NCBI RefSeq assembly: GCF_000585375.1
Contig: NZ_KK073874.1
Span: forward strand, 992,001-1,056,000
Origin: Cryptosporangium arvum DSM 44712
Lineage (GTDB): Bacteria > Actinomycetota > Actinomycetes > Mycobacteriales > Cryptosporangiaceae
Reading direction: 5' to 3'
DNA: 64,000 nt
In this document: positions 33,955 to 44,200 of the stretch, piece by piece
Layout: each line of letters starts with the position of its first letter
Position numbering within the stretch: the first letter of the stretch is position 1
Notes under the pieces: model-generated
What the model saw: the letters and a program-made list of their open reading frames with translations, nothing else
Database searches by the model: none
Told to the model about the DNA's origin: nothing
Program-made: the position numbers and the translations under genes

Positions 33955-34781
33955 GTCCTCGCTCCGGGGAAGCTCCGCCGTCTCCGGCGCCCCTCGGCGT
34001 GCCCGTGCTGGACAGCCACACCCACCTGGACATCCAGGGAGGTGACCCCGCCGCGGCCCTGGAACGGGCCGCGGCGGTGGGTGTCACCCGGGTCGTGCAG
34101 GTGGGGTGCGACGTGCCGTCGTCGGTGTGGGCGGCCGACCTGGCCGCCGCGCATCCGTCGGTGGCGGCCACCGTGGCGCTGCACCCGAACGACGCGCCCG
34201 CCCCGGTGGGGGCCGCGAGCCTCGACGCCGCGCTCGACGAGATCGCCGCGCTGGCGGCCCGGCCCGAGGTGCGCGGCATCGGGGAGACCGGTCTGGACTA
34301 CTACCGCACCGGCCCGGAGGGCGTCGCGGCACAGGAGAAGTCGTTCCGGGCGCACATCCAGCTGGCCAAGCAGCACGACAAGGCGCTGGTGATCCACGAC
34401 CGGGACGCCCACGCCGACGTCTTCCGGGTGCTGGAGTCCGAGGGCGCGCCGTCGCGGGTGGTGTTCCACTGCTACTCGGGGGACGCCGAGATGGCGCGGC
34501 GGTGCGCGGACGCCGGCTACGTGATGAGCTTCGCGGGCAACATCACGTTCAAGAACGCGCAGAGTCTGCGTGACGCCGCCGCGGTGGCGCCGAAGGACCT
34601 GCTGCTGGTGGAGACCGACGGGCCGTTCCTGACGCCGATGCCGTACCGGGGGCGGCCCAACGCGCCGTACCTGATCCCGCTGATCGTGCGCGCGCTCGCC
34701 GAGGTACGCGGCGAGGACGTGGACGAGCTCGCCGCCGCCATCTGGTCCACCGGAGAACGGATCTTCGGCCCCGCGGCCTGA
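33951..34781 (+). CDS. tatD: TatD family metal-dependent hydrolase (DNase)
   Basis: The 276-residue TIM-barrel enzyme has the metal ligands in [36 protein letters not shown] and [10 protein letters not shown], as in TatD 3'-5' exonucleases. It probably acts in DNA repair or turnover. It begins with a GTG overlapping metG and follows it as in mycobacteria. It ends four bases before the convergent TetR gene. The first 15 residues ([13 protein letters not shown]) precede the fold and may be a non-conserved extension. Confidence 0.95.
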   Translation: MSPRSGEAPPSPAPLGVPVLDSHTHLDIQGGDPAAALERAAAVGVTRVVQVGCDVPSSVWAADLAAAHPSVAATVALHPNDAPAPVGAASLDAALDEIAALAARPEVRGIGETGLDYYRTGPEGVAAQEKSFRAHIQLAKQHDKALVIHDRDAHADVFRVLESEGAPSRVVFHCYSGDAEMARRCADAGYVMSFAGNITFKNAQSLRDAAAVAPKDLLLVETDGPFLTPMPYRGRPNAPYLIPLIVRALAEVRGEDVDELAAAIWSTGERIFGPAA

Positions 34782-34785
34782 TGTC

Positions 34786-35382
34786 TCACGGTCGGCCCGC
34801 GCTGACGTAGGTGCCGGCGCGGGCGGCGGCGATGGCCGCGGTCACGGCGGTGTCGGCGTGGTGGGGTTCGAGCGGATCGCCGACGAGCAGGCGGTAGTAG
34901 AGCGGGGCGCTCACGGCACGGACGACCTCGGACGCGCTGGTGTCCGCGGGGAGCTCGCCGCGCCTGACGGCGGCGCTCACGCACGGGGCCCATTCGGCGA
35001 TCCGGGTCGCGTAGAACCCGTGCAGCGCGGCGGCGGTCTCCGGGTCGGTGAGGGCCGCCGCGAGGAACGCCCGGAACAGCGGACCCTGGCGCGGGTCGGT
35101 GAGCGTGCGCTGCACCAGCCGCGCGTTCTCACGCAGGTCCGCCTCGAGCGACCCGGTGTCCGCGCGCGGCCGCGACTGCGCGGCCATGTCCACCAGCAGG
35201 TCGGCGACGAGCGCCGGAACTGTCTTCCACCGCCGGTAGACGGTGGTCTTCCCGACGACGGCGCGCCGGGCGACGTCGGCCAGGTCGAGCCCGGCGAACC
35301 CTTTCTCGATGAGCGCGTCCTCGGCCGCCCGCAACACCGCGGCGCGGACCCGAGCCGTGCGCCCACCCGGCCTCTCGCTCAT
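34786..35382 (-). CDS. TetR family transcriptional regulator
   Basis: The 198-residue protein has the DNA-binding segment VLRAAEDALIEKGFAGLDLA, DVARRAVVGKTTVYRRW and a C-terminal helical domain of the TetR_C type seen in AcrR-like regulators. It is divergent from an aldo/keto reductase gene, and two related 24-bp palindromes fill the gap between them. One overlaps its own start codon. It therefore probably represses itself and the reductase. Confidence 0.9.
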   Translation of the reverse strand: MSERPGGRTARVRAAVLRAAEDALIEKGFAGLDLADVARRAVVGKTTVYRRWKTVPALVADLLVDMAAQSRPRADTGSLEADLRENARLVQRTLTDPRQGPLFRAFLAAALTDPETAAALHGFYATRIAEWAPCVSAAVRRGELPADTSASEVVRAVSAPLYYRLLVGDPLEPHHADTAVTAAIAAARAGTYVSAGRP

Positions 35383-35405
35383 TAACGGAACTCCAGTCCC
35401 TTTAG
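35382..35405. promoter_or_regulatory. TetR operator copy 1
   Basis: TTAACGGAACTCCAGTCCCTTTAG overlaps the first base of the tetR gene. It has the symmetric form TTAA-n-GG-n-ACT-nn-AGT-n-CC-n-TTA and shares 19 of 24 bases with copy 2. Confidence 0.7.
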
Positions 35406-35424
35406 CGTGGTAGCTTCGATCCTG

Positions 35425-35448
35425 TTAACGGGACTCTAGTGCCATTAA
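35425..35448. promoter_or_regulatory. TetR operator copy 2
   Basis: The 24-bp site from TTAACGGG to GCCATTAA is symmetric at 18 of 24 positions (TTAA-n-GG-n-ACT-nn-AGT-n-CC-n-TTAA). It ends 11 bases before the reductase start and lies 43 bases, about four helical turns, from copy 1. Confidence 0.75.
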
Positions 35449-35459
35449 GGGGCTTGAAG

Positions 35460-36509
35460 ATGGAGTATCGACGACTCGGAGCGTCCGGGCTCGAGGTGCC
35501 CGCGCTGAGCTTCGGCGCCGGAACGTTCGGCGGCCGGGGGCCGCTGTTCGGCGCGTGGGGCCGTACCGGAGTGCCGGAGGCGCGGCGGCTCGTCGACCTC
35601 TGTCTGGAGGCCGGCGTCACGATGTTCGATACCGCCGACGTCTACTCGGACGGCGCCTCGGAGGAGGTGCTCGGCGCCGCGATCAAGGGCCGGCGCGACG
35701 CGGTGCTCCTCTCGACCAAGACCGGGCTCCCGACCGGCGAGGGGCCGAACCGGGCCGGTACCTCGCGCCGGCGCCTGATCGAGTCCTGCGAAGGCGCGTT
35801 GCGACGGCTCGGCACCGACGTCATCGACGTGTTCCAGCTCCACGCGTTCGACGCCGGGACGCCGATCGAGGAGGTGCTCGCGACACTCGACGAACTGGTG
35901 CGTGCGGGCAAGGTCCGCTACGTCGGAGTGTCCAACTTCGCCGGCTGGCAGCTGATGAAGTCGCTCGCGGTCGCCGACCGGTACGGCTGGCCGCGGTACG
36001 TCGTCCACCAGGTGTACTACTCGCTGGTGGGGCGCGATTACGAGTGGGAGCTGATGCCGCTCGCCGCCGATCAGGGCGTCGGCGCGACGGTGTGGAGCCC
36101 GCTCGGCTGGGGCCGGCTGACCGGCCGGATCCGCCGTGGCGCTCCGGTGCCGCCCGGCAGCCGGTTGCACGACACCGCGTCGTTCGGGCCGCCGGTCGCG
36201 GACGAGGACGTGTACCGGATCGTCGACGTGCTGGACGAGATCGCCGCCGAGACCGGCCGGACCGTGCCGCAGATCGCCCTCAACTGGCTGCTGGCTCGGC
36301 CGACCGTGGCGTCGGTGACTGTGGGTGCGCGCAACGAGGAGCAGCTGCGTGAAAACCTCGGTGCGGTCGGGTGGTCGCTGACCGCCGAACAGGTCCGGCG
36401 GCTCGACGCGGCGAGCGCCAGGACCGCTCCGTACCCGTACTTCCCCTACGAACGCCAGGCCGGTTTCGCTCGCGTCAATCCGTCCCTATTGGCCGGTTCG
36501 CGCGCATGA
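35460..36509 (+). CDS. Aldo/keto reductase
   Basis: The 349-residue NADPH-dependent oxidoreductase has the AKR barrel. The catalytic tetrad region includes FDTADVYSDGASEEVLG (Asp and Tyr), LLSTKTGL (Lys) and DVFQLHAFD (His), and the cofactor-binding end is ASVTVGARNEEQLRENLGAV. It resembles the K-channel-beta-subunit/YajO-like branch. It reduces aldehydes or ketones; the substrate is unknown. The ATG at 35460 follows AAGGGG. It is the regulated target of the divergent TetR. Confidence 0.92.
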   Translation: MEYRRLGASGLEVPALSFGAGTFGGRGPLFGAWGRTGVPEARRLVDLCLEAGVTMFDTADVYSDGASEEVLGAAIKGRRDAVLLSTKTGLPTGEGPNRAGTSRRRLIESCEGALRRLGTDVIDVFQLHAFDAGTPIEEVLATLDELVRAGKVRYVGVSNFAGWQLMKSLAVADRYGWPRYVVHQVYYSLVGRDYEWELMPLAADQGVGATVWSPLGWGRLTGRIRRGAPVPPGSRLHDTASFGPPVADEDVYRIVDVLDEIAAETGRTVPQIALNWLLARPTVASVTVGARNEEQLRENLGAVGWSLTAEQVRRLDAASARTAPYPYFPYERQAGFARVNPSLLAGSRA

Positions 36510-36747
36510 GGCTCGGTGGCATCACGGTGAGGAGGACCACGGAAACGCGGCGGTAGGGAGACACAAATCGGGCGCCGACGAGCCCAGATGTCGTGAATGC
36601 GCGGTGTCGACCGGGTAGCAGCGTGGTGAATCGCAACGTATGGTGGCCCGTCGGGTCGCCCGGTGTGTTCCGGACGCCTCGAACCGCCGGGATGGACCGC
36701 ACCATCGCAACACCGTCCTGCCCGGGCCCTGTGAAGTCTGGAGTCGG

Positions 36748-37860
36748 GTGCAGTACGGCTCGCCACGCGCGAAAAAAGTTGCCACAGGAATCAAGATCGC
36801 CTCGGTCGCGGCGTTACTGGCCGGAGGAGGTGCCTGGGTAGCCACCGATCGCGCAGTGACCCTCCGTGTTGACGGAGAACAGCGGACGGTGCACACCCAC
36901 GCGGACGACGTCCGCGGCGTGCTCGCCTCCGCCGGCGTGAAGGTCGGTGACCGTGACGAGGTCATCCCGGCCGTCGATGCCGAAGTCCGCAAGGGCGACA
37001 CGATCGAGGTCGACCGGGCGCGGAAGCTCCGCGTCACCGTCGACGGCACGACCAAGGAGGTGTGGGTCACCGCACCGACCGTCGACGAGGCTCTCGACGA
37101 ACTGAGTATGGGGCGACGGGACGTCAAGCTGTCCGCGTCGCGCCACACGCGCCTTCCCCTCGACGGCGCGCGGCTCAACGTCGACACCCAGAAGCAGGTG
37201 TCGGTGAAGGCGGACGGTCGGACGACGACCGCGACCACCTACGCGGCGACCGTGCGCGACCTGCTCGCGGAGCGGGGCGTGACGCTCGACGTCGACGACC
37301 GGGTGACGCCGACGGCGGTCACCCGGCTGGTCGCCGAGCAGCACGTGACCGTGCAGCGGATCGCGACGAAGACCGCCACCGAGACGGTGACGATCAAGGC
37401 GCCGGTGCGGACGCGGAAGGACTCGAGCCTGACGGTCGGCACCTCCCGGGTGGTCACGCCGGGGCGGCCCGGGCAGGCCAAGCAGGTCGTCCGGTACGTC
37501 TACACCGACGGCAAGGTCACCTCCAAGCAGTTGCTGTCCAAGACCGTGGTGACCGCGGCCACGACGAAGGTCGTGGCCAAGGGCACGAAGAAGGTCACGT
37601 CCGCGTACGTGCCCGGCGGTACCGGGTTGAACTGGGCCGCGCTGGCGAAGTGCGAGTCGGGTGGACGACCGGGAGCGGTGTCGCCGAACGGCACCTACCA
37701 CGGGCTGTACCAGTTCAGCGTGGGTACGTGGCAGCGGATGGGTGGATCGGGGCTGCCGTCGCAGGCGTCGGCCTCGGAGCAGACGATGCGCGCCCAGATG
37801 CTCTACAAGGCCGCCGGTGCCGGGCAGTGGCCGGTCTGCGGGTCGCGGCTCTTCTCCTAG
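36748..37860 (+). CDS. rpfB: Resuscitation-promoting factor RpfB
   Basis: The protein has about 370 residues. An N-terminal signal or anchor ([20 protein letters not shown]) is followed by three DUF348 domains (near residues 36-77, 93-133 and 148-190), a G5 domain (about 205-285) and the C-terminal Rpf lysozyme-like domain [20 protein letters not shown] with the catalytic Glu and two Cys. It cleaves peptidoglycan glycan strands and promotes growth resumption. The GTG at 36748 has GGAG five bases upstream; upstream in-frame codons lack a signal peptide. No c-di-AMP riboswitch was seen in the 238-bp leader. Confidence 0.93.
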   Translation: MQYGSPRAKKVATGIKIASVAALLAGGGAWVATDRAVTLRVDGEQRTVHTHADDVRGVLASAGVKVGDRDEVIPAVDAEVRKGDTIEVDRARKLRVTVDGTTKEVWVTAPTVDEALDELSMGRRDVKLSASRHTRLPLDGARLNVDTQKQVSVKADGRTTTATTYAATVRDLLAERGVTLDVDDRVTPTAVTRLVAEQHVTVQRIATKTATETVTIKAPVRTRKDSSLTVGTSRVVTPGRPGQAKQVVRYVYTDGKVTSKQLLSKTVVTAATTKVVAKGTKKVTSAYVPGGTGLNWAALAKCESGGRPGAVSPNGTYHGLYQFSVGTWQRMGGSGLPSQASASEQTMRAQMLYKAAGAGQWPVCGSRLFS

Positions 37861-37870
37861 AGTTACCCGG

Positions 37871-38725
37871 GTGTCTAGTGACGACGGGCTGCTCGGCCCG
37901 GCCGAGATCCGTACGCTCGCCGCGCGCCTGGGGGTTCGTCCCACCAAGACGCTGGGGCAGAACTTCCTGCACGACCCGAACACGATTCGACGCATCGTCC
38001 GGACCGCGGAAGTCGGTCCGGACGATGTCGTGTTGGAGGTGGGGCCCGGGCTCGGTTCGCTGACGCTCGGGTTGCTCGGGGCCGCCGGGTCGGTGGTGGC
38101 GGTCGAGATCGATCCGGTGCTGGCGTCGGCGCTGCCGTCGACGGTGGCGTCGCGGATGCCTTCGCTGGCCGACCGGCTTTCCGTCGTCGAGGCCGACGCG
38201 ATGTCCGTCGACCTCTCGGGTCTGCGTCCGACCGCGCTGGTGGCGAACCTGCCGTACAACGTGGCGGTGCCGGTCGTGCTGCACCTCCTGGAGACCGTGC
38301 CGTCGCTGCGTAGCGCGCTGGTGATGGTGCAGGCGGAGGTGGCGGACCGGCTCGCGGCGCCGCCCGGTTCCCGGACGTACGGGGTGCCGAGCGCCAAAGC
38401 CGCCTGGTACTGCGCGGTCTCCAAGGCGGGGTCGGTCCCACGAGCGGTGTTCTGGCCGGTTCCCAATGTGGATTCGGGTCTGGTGCGGCTGGTGCGTCGG
38501 GACCCGCCCGACGGTTCCCGGAAAGACACGTTCGCGGTGATCGACGCGGCGTTCGCCCAGCGGCGCAAGACGCTGCGTGCCGCGCTGGCCGGCTGGGCCG
38601 GAGGCGCCCCCCGGGCCGAGGAGGCCCTGCGAGCGGCGGGGGTGGATCCGACCGCCCGCGGCGAGACGATCGACGTCGGCGGGTTCGCCCGGATCGCGAG
38701 CGCTCGTCACGTCTCTCACAAATAG
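37871..38725 (+). CDS. rsmA: 16S rRNA (adenine(1518)-N6/adenine(1519)-N6)-dimethyltransferase
   Basis: The 284-residue KsgA-type enzyme has [18 protein letters not shown], the S-adenosylmethionine motif [21 protein letters not shown] and the catalytic NLPY in [13 protein letters not shown]. It dimethylates two adenines near the 3' end of 16S rRNA in small-subunit assembly. It starts with a GTG ten bases after rpfB, in the conserved rpfB-rsmA arrangement. In many relatives ispE follows directly; here two secreted-protein genes lie between. Confidence 0.96.
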   Translation: MSSDDGLLGPAEIRTLAARLGVRPTKTLGQNFLHDPNTIRRIVRTAEVGPDDVVLEVGPGLGSLTLGLLGAAGSVVAVEIDPVLASALPSTVASRMPSLADRLSVVEADAMSVDLSGLRPTALVANLPYNVAVPVVLHLLETVPSLRSALVMVQAEVADRLAAPPGSRTYGVPSAKAAWYCAVSKAGSVPRAVFWPVPNVDSGLVRLVRRDPPDGSRKDTFAVIDAAFAQRRKTLRAALAGWAGGAPRAEEALRAAGVDPTARGETIDVGGFARIASARHVSHK

Positions 38726-38796
38726 GGCTATTGGTATTTAGAAAAGCATACGGTGCTAATCTCCCCGGCAGTGCTGAATAGCTTTCGGGGGGAAGC

Positions 38797-40986
38797 ATGC
38801 ACGTACGTAGAGCTTTGGCGTTCGGCCTCGGCCTCGCCACCGCGGTCGCGCTCGTGGGAGTGCCGGCCCCGGTGTGGGCGGCGCCGCCGACGATCACCGT
38901 CCAGCCGACCGTCGAGGCATCGCCGGCCGGGGGAAACATCGAACTCACCGTGGGCGCCACCGCGCCCGGGGGTGGCTCGCTCAACTACCAGTGGCTGTAC
39001 GAGCTGATCAAGGGGTCAGGGGTCTGGCTGCCCGTGCCCAACTCGCTCCTCGGCGTCGGGGTGTCCGGAGCGAACACCGACACGCTGAAGCTCAACGGCG
39101 TGTTGACCGCGCTCAACGCGATCGGGCTGAAGGTGCAGGTCACCGCGGCCGGGGAGAGCGCCACCTCGGACCCGGTCGGGGTCGTGGTGGGTGACCCGCC
39201 GACGATCGGCGCGGTCGCCCAGGTCGAGTCCAGGGCCGTCTCCGGCGGAGACGTGCACCTGACCGCGACCGCTGCCGGCGCCTCACCGCTGGTCTACAGC
39301 TGGCAGGTGCTCAAGCCGGCGGCGCTGCTCTCGCGGTGGACGTCGCTGACCAACGGATCGGGCGTCTCCGGCGCCCGTACCGCGACGCTCGCCCTGTCGA
39401 ACCTGACCGCCGACGTCGCCAAGAACTCCTACCGGCTGGTCGTGACGAATCCGGTCGGCGTCGACATCTCCGATCCGGTGAAGATCGACGTCGGCGTGGC
39501 GCCGACGGTGACCAACCCGGTCGACGCGGCCGCGGCGGGCGGCTCGGCGACGTTCAACTCCACGATCGCCGGCAACCCGGTGCCCAGCGTGAAGTGGCAG
39601 AAGCGGGCCTCCGTCAACGACGCCTGGGTCGACCTGACGTCGGACGCCGGCACCGTGAGCCTCGCCGACAACGTCTCCACGGTGAAGCTGGGCAAGCTCA
39701 CGACCAGCGACAACGGATCCCAGGTCCGGGTCGTCGCTTCGAACAGCTTCAACGAGACCGCGACGTCGCAGCCGGCCACGATCACGGTGGCGGGCTCGAA
39801 GCCGACGATCACCGACCCGGCGAACATCATCACGCTCGGCGTCGGCAACCTCCTGTCGGTGAACGTCACCGGCGACCCGGCGCCGGCTGTGACCTGGCAG
39901 CGCAAGTCGCCGGCCAGCGGATCGTCGTGGGAGGACCTCTCGGGCGTCGGTACGCTGGTGCCGACCGGTGTGTCGACCTGGCTCGCCTCGATGCCGCTGT
40001 CCGGGCTGACGTCGGCGTTGAGCGGCTACAAGTTCCGGGCCGTGGCCCGCAACGCGGTGGACACCGTGGTGTCGGATTCCTCGACGCTGGTGGCCGGGCT
40101 GCTGCCGACGGTGACGAACCCGGCCGACAAGACGGCATCCGCCGGGGCCGCGTCGATCTCGGTGAACGTGACGGGTGACCCGGCGCCGACCGTGACCTGG
40201 CAGCGTCGGCTGGCCGGTGTGAACGCGGCGTGGGAGGACCTGGCGGGGCAGGGCACGGTCTCGGCCGGGGTGGCGACCTTGCCGCTCTCGTCGGTGACCT
40301 CGGCACTGAACGGCTCGCGCTACCGGGCGGTCGTCAAGAACACGGTCGGCCAGGTCGTCTCCGACGCCGCGCAGCTGTTCGTGGGGGCCGCGCCGGACGT
40401 GTCCAACCCGACGTCGCAGACGGCGCTGCTGGGCACCGCGATGTTCAGCGCGATCGTGACCGGTGATCCGGTGCCGACCGTGCGCTGGCAGGTGCTCGAC
40501 ACGTCGTCGAACGCACGCTGGACGAATGTGGCTACCGGGGGACTGTTCGTGGCCGGGGTCGCCACGTTGACGCTCACCGGGCTGACCAAGGCCCAGAGCG
40601 GTAACAAGTACCGCGTGGTGGCCACCAACGGCATCCAGCCGGACGCGACCTCCGACGCCGCCGTGCTGACGGTGTCCGGCACGCCGCTGTCGATCACGAA
40701 CCCGGCCTCGGCGGTCACGTCGGCACTCAACGGCTCGGTGACGCTGTCGGTGGCGGCGTCGGGAGAGCCGGCGCCGTCGGTCCAGTGGCAGTCGCTGGCG
40801 CCGACGATCGGGTCGACGTGGACGAACCTGAGCAACGGTGCCGGGGTCGCCGGGGCGACGACGTCCCAGCTGACGTTGTCGCTGCTGACCGCGCTGCGCA
40901 ACGGCTACCGGTACCGGGCGGTGGCCACGAACGGCAGTGAGACGGCAACGTCGTCGTCCTCGCTGCTCACGGTGAATATCGTCTAG
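38797..40986 (+). CDS. Secreted multi-Ig-like-domain protein
   Basis: The 729-residue protein has a Sec signal peptide (ALAFGLGLATAVALVGVPAP, cleavage after VWA) and about seven Ig-like repeats of about 100 residues. Each starts with a PTVTNPAD-like strand, has a WQ near its middle (VTWQRR, VKWQKR, VRWQVL) and ends YRAVVTN-like. No LPxTG, membrane anchor or enzyme motif is present, so it is probably released or held by interaction with the wall. It is likely an adhesin or sheath component. GGGGGGAAGC precedes the ATG, a leader shared with the next gene. Confidence 0.8.
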   Translation: MHVRRALAFGLGLATAVALVGVPAPVWAAPPTITVQPTVEASPAGGNIELTVGATAPGGGSLNYQWLYELIKGSGVWLPVPNSLLGVGVSGANTDTLKLNGVLTALNAIGLKVQVTAAGESATSDPVGVVVGDPPTIGAVAQVESRAVSGGDVHLTATAAGASPLVYSWQVLKPAALLSRWTSLTNGSGVSGARTATLALSNLTADVAKNSYRLVVTNPVGVDISDPVKIDVGVAPTVTNPVDAAAAGGSATFNSTIAGNPVPSVKWQKRASVNDAWVDLTSDAGTVSLADNVSTVKLGKLTTSDNGSQVRVVASNSFNETATSQPATITVAGSKPTITDPANIITLGVGNLLSVNVTGDPAPAVTWQRKSPASGSSWEDLSGVGTLVPTGVSTWLASMPLSGLTSALSGYKFRAVARNAVDTVVSDSSTLVAGLLPTVTNPADKTASAGAASISVNVTGDPAPTVTWQRRLAGVNAAWEDLAGQGTVSAGVATLPLSSVTSALNGSRYRAVVKNTVGQVVSDAAQLFVGAAPDVSNPTSQTALLGTAMFSAIVTGDPVPTVRWQVLDTSSNARWTNVATGGLFVAGVATLTLTGLTKAQSGNKYRVVATNGIQPDATSDAAVLTVSGTPLSITNPASAVTSALNGSVTLSVAASGEPAPSVQWQSLAPTIGSTWTNLSNGAGVAGATTSQLTLSLLTALRNGYRYRAVATNGSETATSSSSLLTVNIV

Positions 40987-41007
40987 TTGGCCACTGTGGA
41001 CGATCGG

Positions 41008-41042
41008 AGCTGCCGGGTTCGGCACCGCTGAACCCGGCAGCT
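41008..41042 (+). terminator. Intrinsic-type terminator
   Basis: AGCTGCCGGGTTC, nine-base loop, GAACCCGGCAGCT: a perfect 13-base-pair stem 22 bases after the Ig-protein stop codon, followed by ATTCGTT. Confidence 0.8.
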
Positions 41043-41134
41043 ATTCGTTAACGGCGTTGATTTTTATTAGTGCATATCACTCGTGTCTTCTTCTGCCTGT
41101 TTCCGTAGACGGATATGCGTGGCGTGAGAAGCCG

Positions 41135-41147
41135 ATAAGTCACTTAT
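41135..41147. promoter_or_regulatory. AT-rich palindrome upstream of Ig/VCBS gene
   Basis: ATAAGT-C-ACTTAT, a perfect 13-base palindrome in an otherwise AT-rich 150-bp leader, lies about 80 bases before the start at 41226. It is a possible operator. Confidence 0.45.
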
Positions 41148-41225
41148 GTCCGGATAGTGCTAGCGTGCGACGAGAACTCCCGATCACCGTCGGGAGAGTG
41201 AAGTCAAACTCATGGGGGGAAGAGC

Positions 41226-44200
41226 ATGGGGGCACACGCGCGTCGCGCGTCCCACTGGCGAGCACCCGCAGCCGCTGCCGTCGTCGGCACCGTGGCTGCG
41301 ATGCTTGCTAGTCCACCCGCCTCGGCGGTCAACCTTGTCGGTGACACGGGCTACGGCAACCTCAAGGGCGCCGCGTTGGCCGGCTGGTCCGACACATTGG
41401 GAATTTCTGCCGTTCAGCTGGCGAGCGGTAAGCGTCTGGTCCTGAGCCAGGCGCCGGCGTCGACTCCGGGCGGGACGCCCGGAGCGATCTCGCTCACGCA
41501 GTTCAAGGCCGACGGCACCCTCGACACGTGGGGCACGGGCAGCAGCGGCCGGGTGGACCTCACCAACAACGGCACCACCACGGCCGGCGTGACGGTGTCC
41601 GAGCTCCTGGTCAACACCACCGACAACTCGATCTGGGTGGTCGGCAAGAAGGCCAGCGACATCGTCACCTGGCACCTCGACGCGACGGGTCTTGCCCTTG
41701 CGGGCGGTTCCGTGCTCACGGGCAACGTCGCGACGACGGGTATCGCGGCCGGTTACGCGCCGGGCTTCTTCATCGTCGACGCGGCGCTGGACAGCAACGG
41801 CAAGCTGGCGGTCGCGGTGCAGGCGTCGAGCACGACGCTGAGCCCGACCAACTACGCCCGGGTCTACAAGCTCCTGGCCACGGGCGCGCTGGACACGGCC
41901 AACTTCAACACGACGAGTGGCTACGTCGACGTTCCCGCGGCAGCCGGTCGGAAGGTGCTGTCGCTGGGCGGCATCGGCTATGGCGCCTCGGACGTTCTCT
42001 TCGGCACCGCCCAGGTATCCGGCGCCACTGCGAGCGACGACACGGAGTCGTCGGTCTACCGGATCGCCTCGACTGGCGTCGCCGATACGACGTTCGGTAA
42101 CACGACGAACTCCAGCGGCTCTGGTGAGTCGATCGCCATCGAGGCTTACGCCGAGGCGCAGTCCCCGAAGTGGCAGAACGAGTCGCTCTCCGACGTGATC
42201 GCGGTGGACTCCAACGCGAACCTCCTGGTCTCCGGAAAGGCCGGTAACGGCTACTTCCTCGCGAAGATCAACACCGCGACCGGGCAGGGCGACCTGCAGG
42301 GCGCATTCGGCAACGACGGTGTGACCTCGATCGCGGCCAGCCCGGCCGGTGCGGGCGACCCGGAGATCGCGGTCGGCGGCAGCCCCACGCGCTACTGGCT
42401 GGCCAACGACGCGGCCGACGGCACCGCCGAGGTGTTCCGCTGGACGCTCTCCGGTGGCATGGACCCGGCCTTCGGGAACAACGGCTACCAGCGTCTGCAG
42501 TCCAGCGACTTCGGTCACCTGGGCAGCGTCACGGCCGAGCCGATCACCTTCTCGGCCACCTCCACGACCACCGCGCCGATCAACACGCCGATCGTCGGTG
42601 CCGGTACCAACCGTCAGGTGACGGGTGGCTACCGCTACGACGCGGCCGGATGGAAGCTGGTCGCGCCGTCGGCTCCGCCGGTGATCACCGCGCCGACGAT
42701 CAGCTCGGACAACGCGGCTACGCCGATCGCCTCGACCGGTGTCGACGTCGGTGACACCCAGCAGTTCTCGGTCACCTTCACGAGCAACGTCACGCCGACG
42801 ATCGAGTGGCAGTGGGCGGCTCCGGGCTCGACCAACTGGCAGCCGGTGCAGAACGGTGGCATCTACAACATCGCCACCACGTACACGCCGACTTCGACCT
42901 ACGCGACGACGCTGAAGATCTTCACCAGCTCGACCGCGCAGAACGGAACACAGTTCCGCGCAGTGGCGACCAACAGCGCCGGCACGAAGGTGTCCGCGGT
43001 GGGCACGCTGCCGATCAAGGGCTACCCCGTGATCACCACGCAGCCCGCCGGTGACTCGGTCTTCGTCGGTGCGACGAACGTCAAGTTCTCGGCCGGCTTC
43101 ACCGTGCCCGGTGGCTCGGCCGTCACGTCGGCTCGCTGGCAGGTCCTGAAGGTCGGACACAACGACTGGGAGGACGCCAGCGGCACGAACTACGTCACCA
43201 GCTCGCCGGTGGCCACCAGCCCGTCCGTCCTGACGGTCGCGAAGGTGGACTCGTCGCTGAACGGCGCCAAGTTCCGCGCCATCATCGGCACGGCGACCGG
43301 CAGCGTGGCGTCGAACGTGGCCACGCTGCAGATCACCGGCGCGCCGGTGATCTCGCACCAGCCGGAGAACACCTCGGTCGAAGAGGGCAAGGAAGCCACC
43401 TTCTGGGTGCAGGCGTCGGGCAGCAGTGCGCTGACCTACCAGTGGCAGTGGAGCAAGAGCGGCGCCGACGACTCGTTCGCGGCGGTTCCGGGCGGCACCA
43501 GCCCGACCCTGAAGTGGCCGAACGCGAAGCTGTCGGACAGCGGCACCTACTTCCAGGTGAAGGTCACCGACGCCAACGGGAACTTCGAGTACTCGTTGAA
43601 GGCCAAGCTGACCGTCACCGCGAAGGGCGCTGTCCACGCCCCCGCGTGGGGTGACTACGACGGCGACGGCAAGACCGACATCGCCAGCTTCAAGGACGGC
43701 TCGTTCTACTGGAACGGCGCCGAGAAGCCGGAGACGTTCGGCCAGGCCGGGGACAAGCTGATCGTGGGCAACTTCGACAGCGACAAGGCGGCCGACAAGG
43801 CTGTCGTCCGCGGCAACACCTGGAAGACGGACGGCAACCCGGACGTCTCGTTCGGCAAGTCGACCGACTGGCCGGTCTCGGGTGACTTCGACGGCGACGG
43901 CATGACCGACGTCGCCGTGTGGCGTCCTTCGAACGGCACCTGGTACGTCAAGGGCGGCATGACCGTCGAGTACGGCAAGGCGGGCGACATCCCCGTTCCG
44001 GCCGACTACGACGGTGACGGGTCCGACGAGATCGGCGTGTGGCGTCCCTCGAACGGCACCTGGTACGTCCTCGGTATGAAGGCCATGTCCTGGGGCAAGG
44101 CCGGCGACATCCCGGTCCGCGGCGACTGGAACGGCGACGGCAGCGGCGACATGGCCGTCTACCGTCCGTCGACCTCGACCTGGTACCCGATGGGGGCCAA

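Noticed and set aside
36510-36747. Possible c-di-AMP (ydaO) riboswitch before rpfB
   Set aside because: Actinobacterial rpf genes often have one, so I looked for its conserved blocks, but they are not present.
36814-38719. Long minus-strand frames opposite rpfB and rsmA
   Set aside because: Both lie antisense to well-recognised genes and have low-complexity translations.
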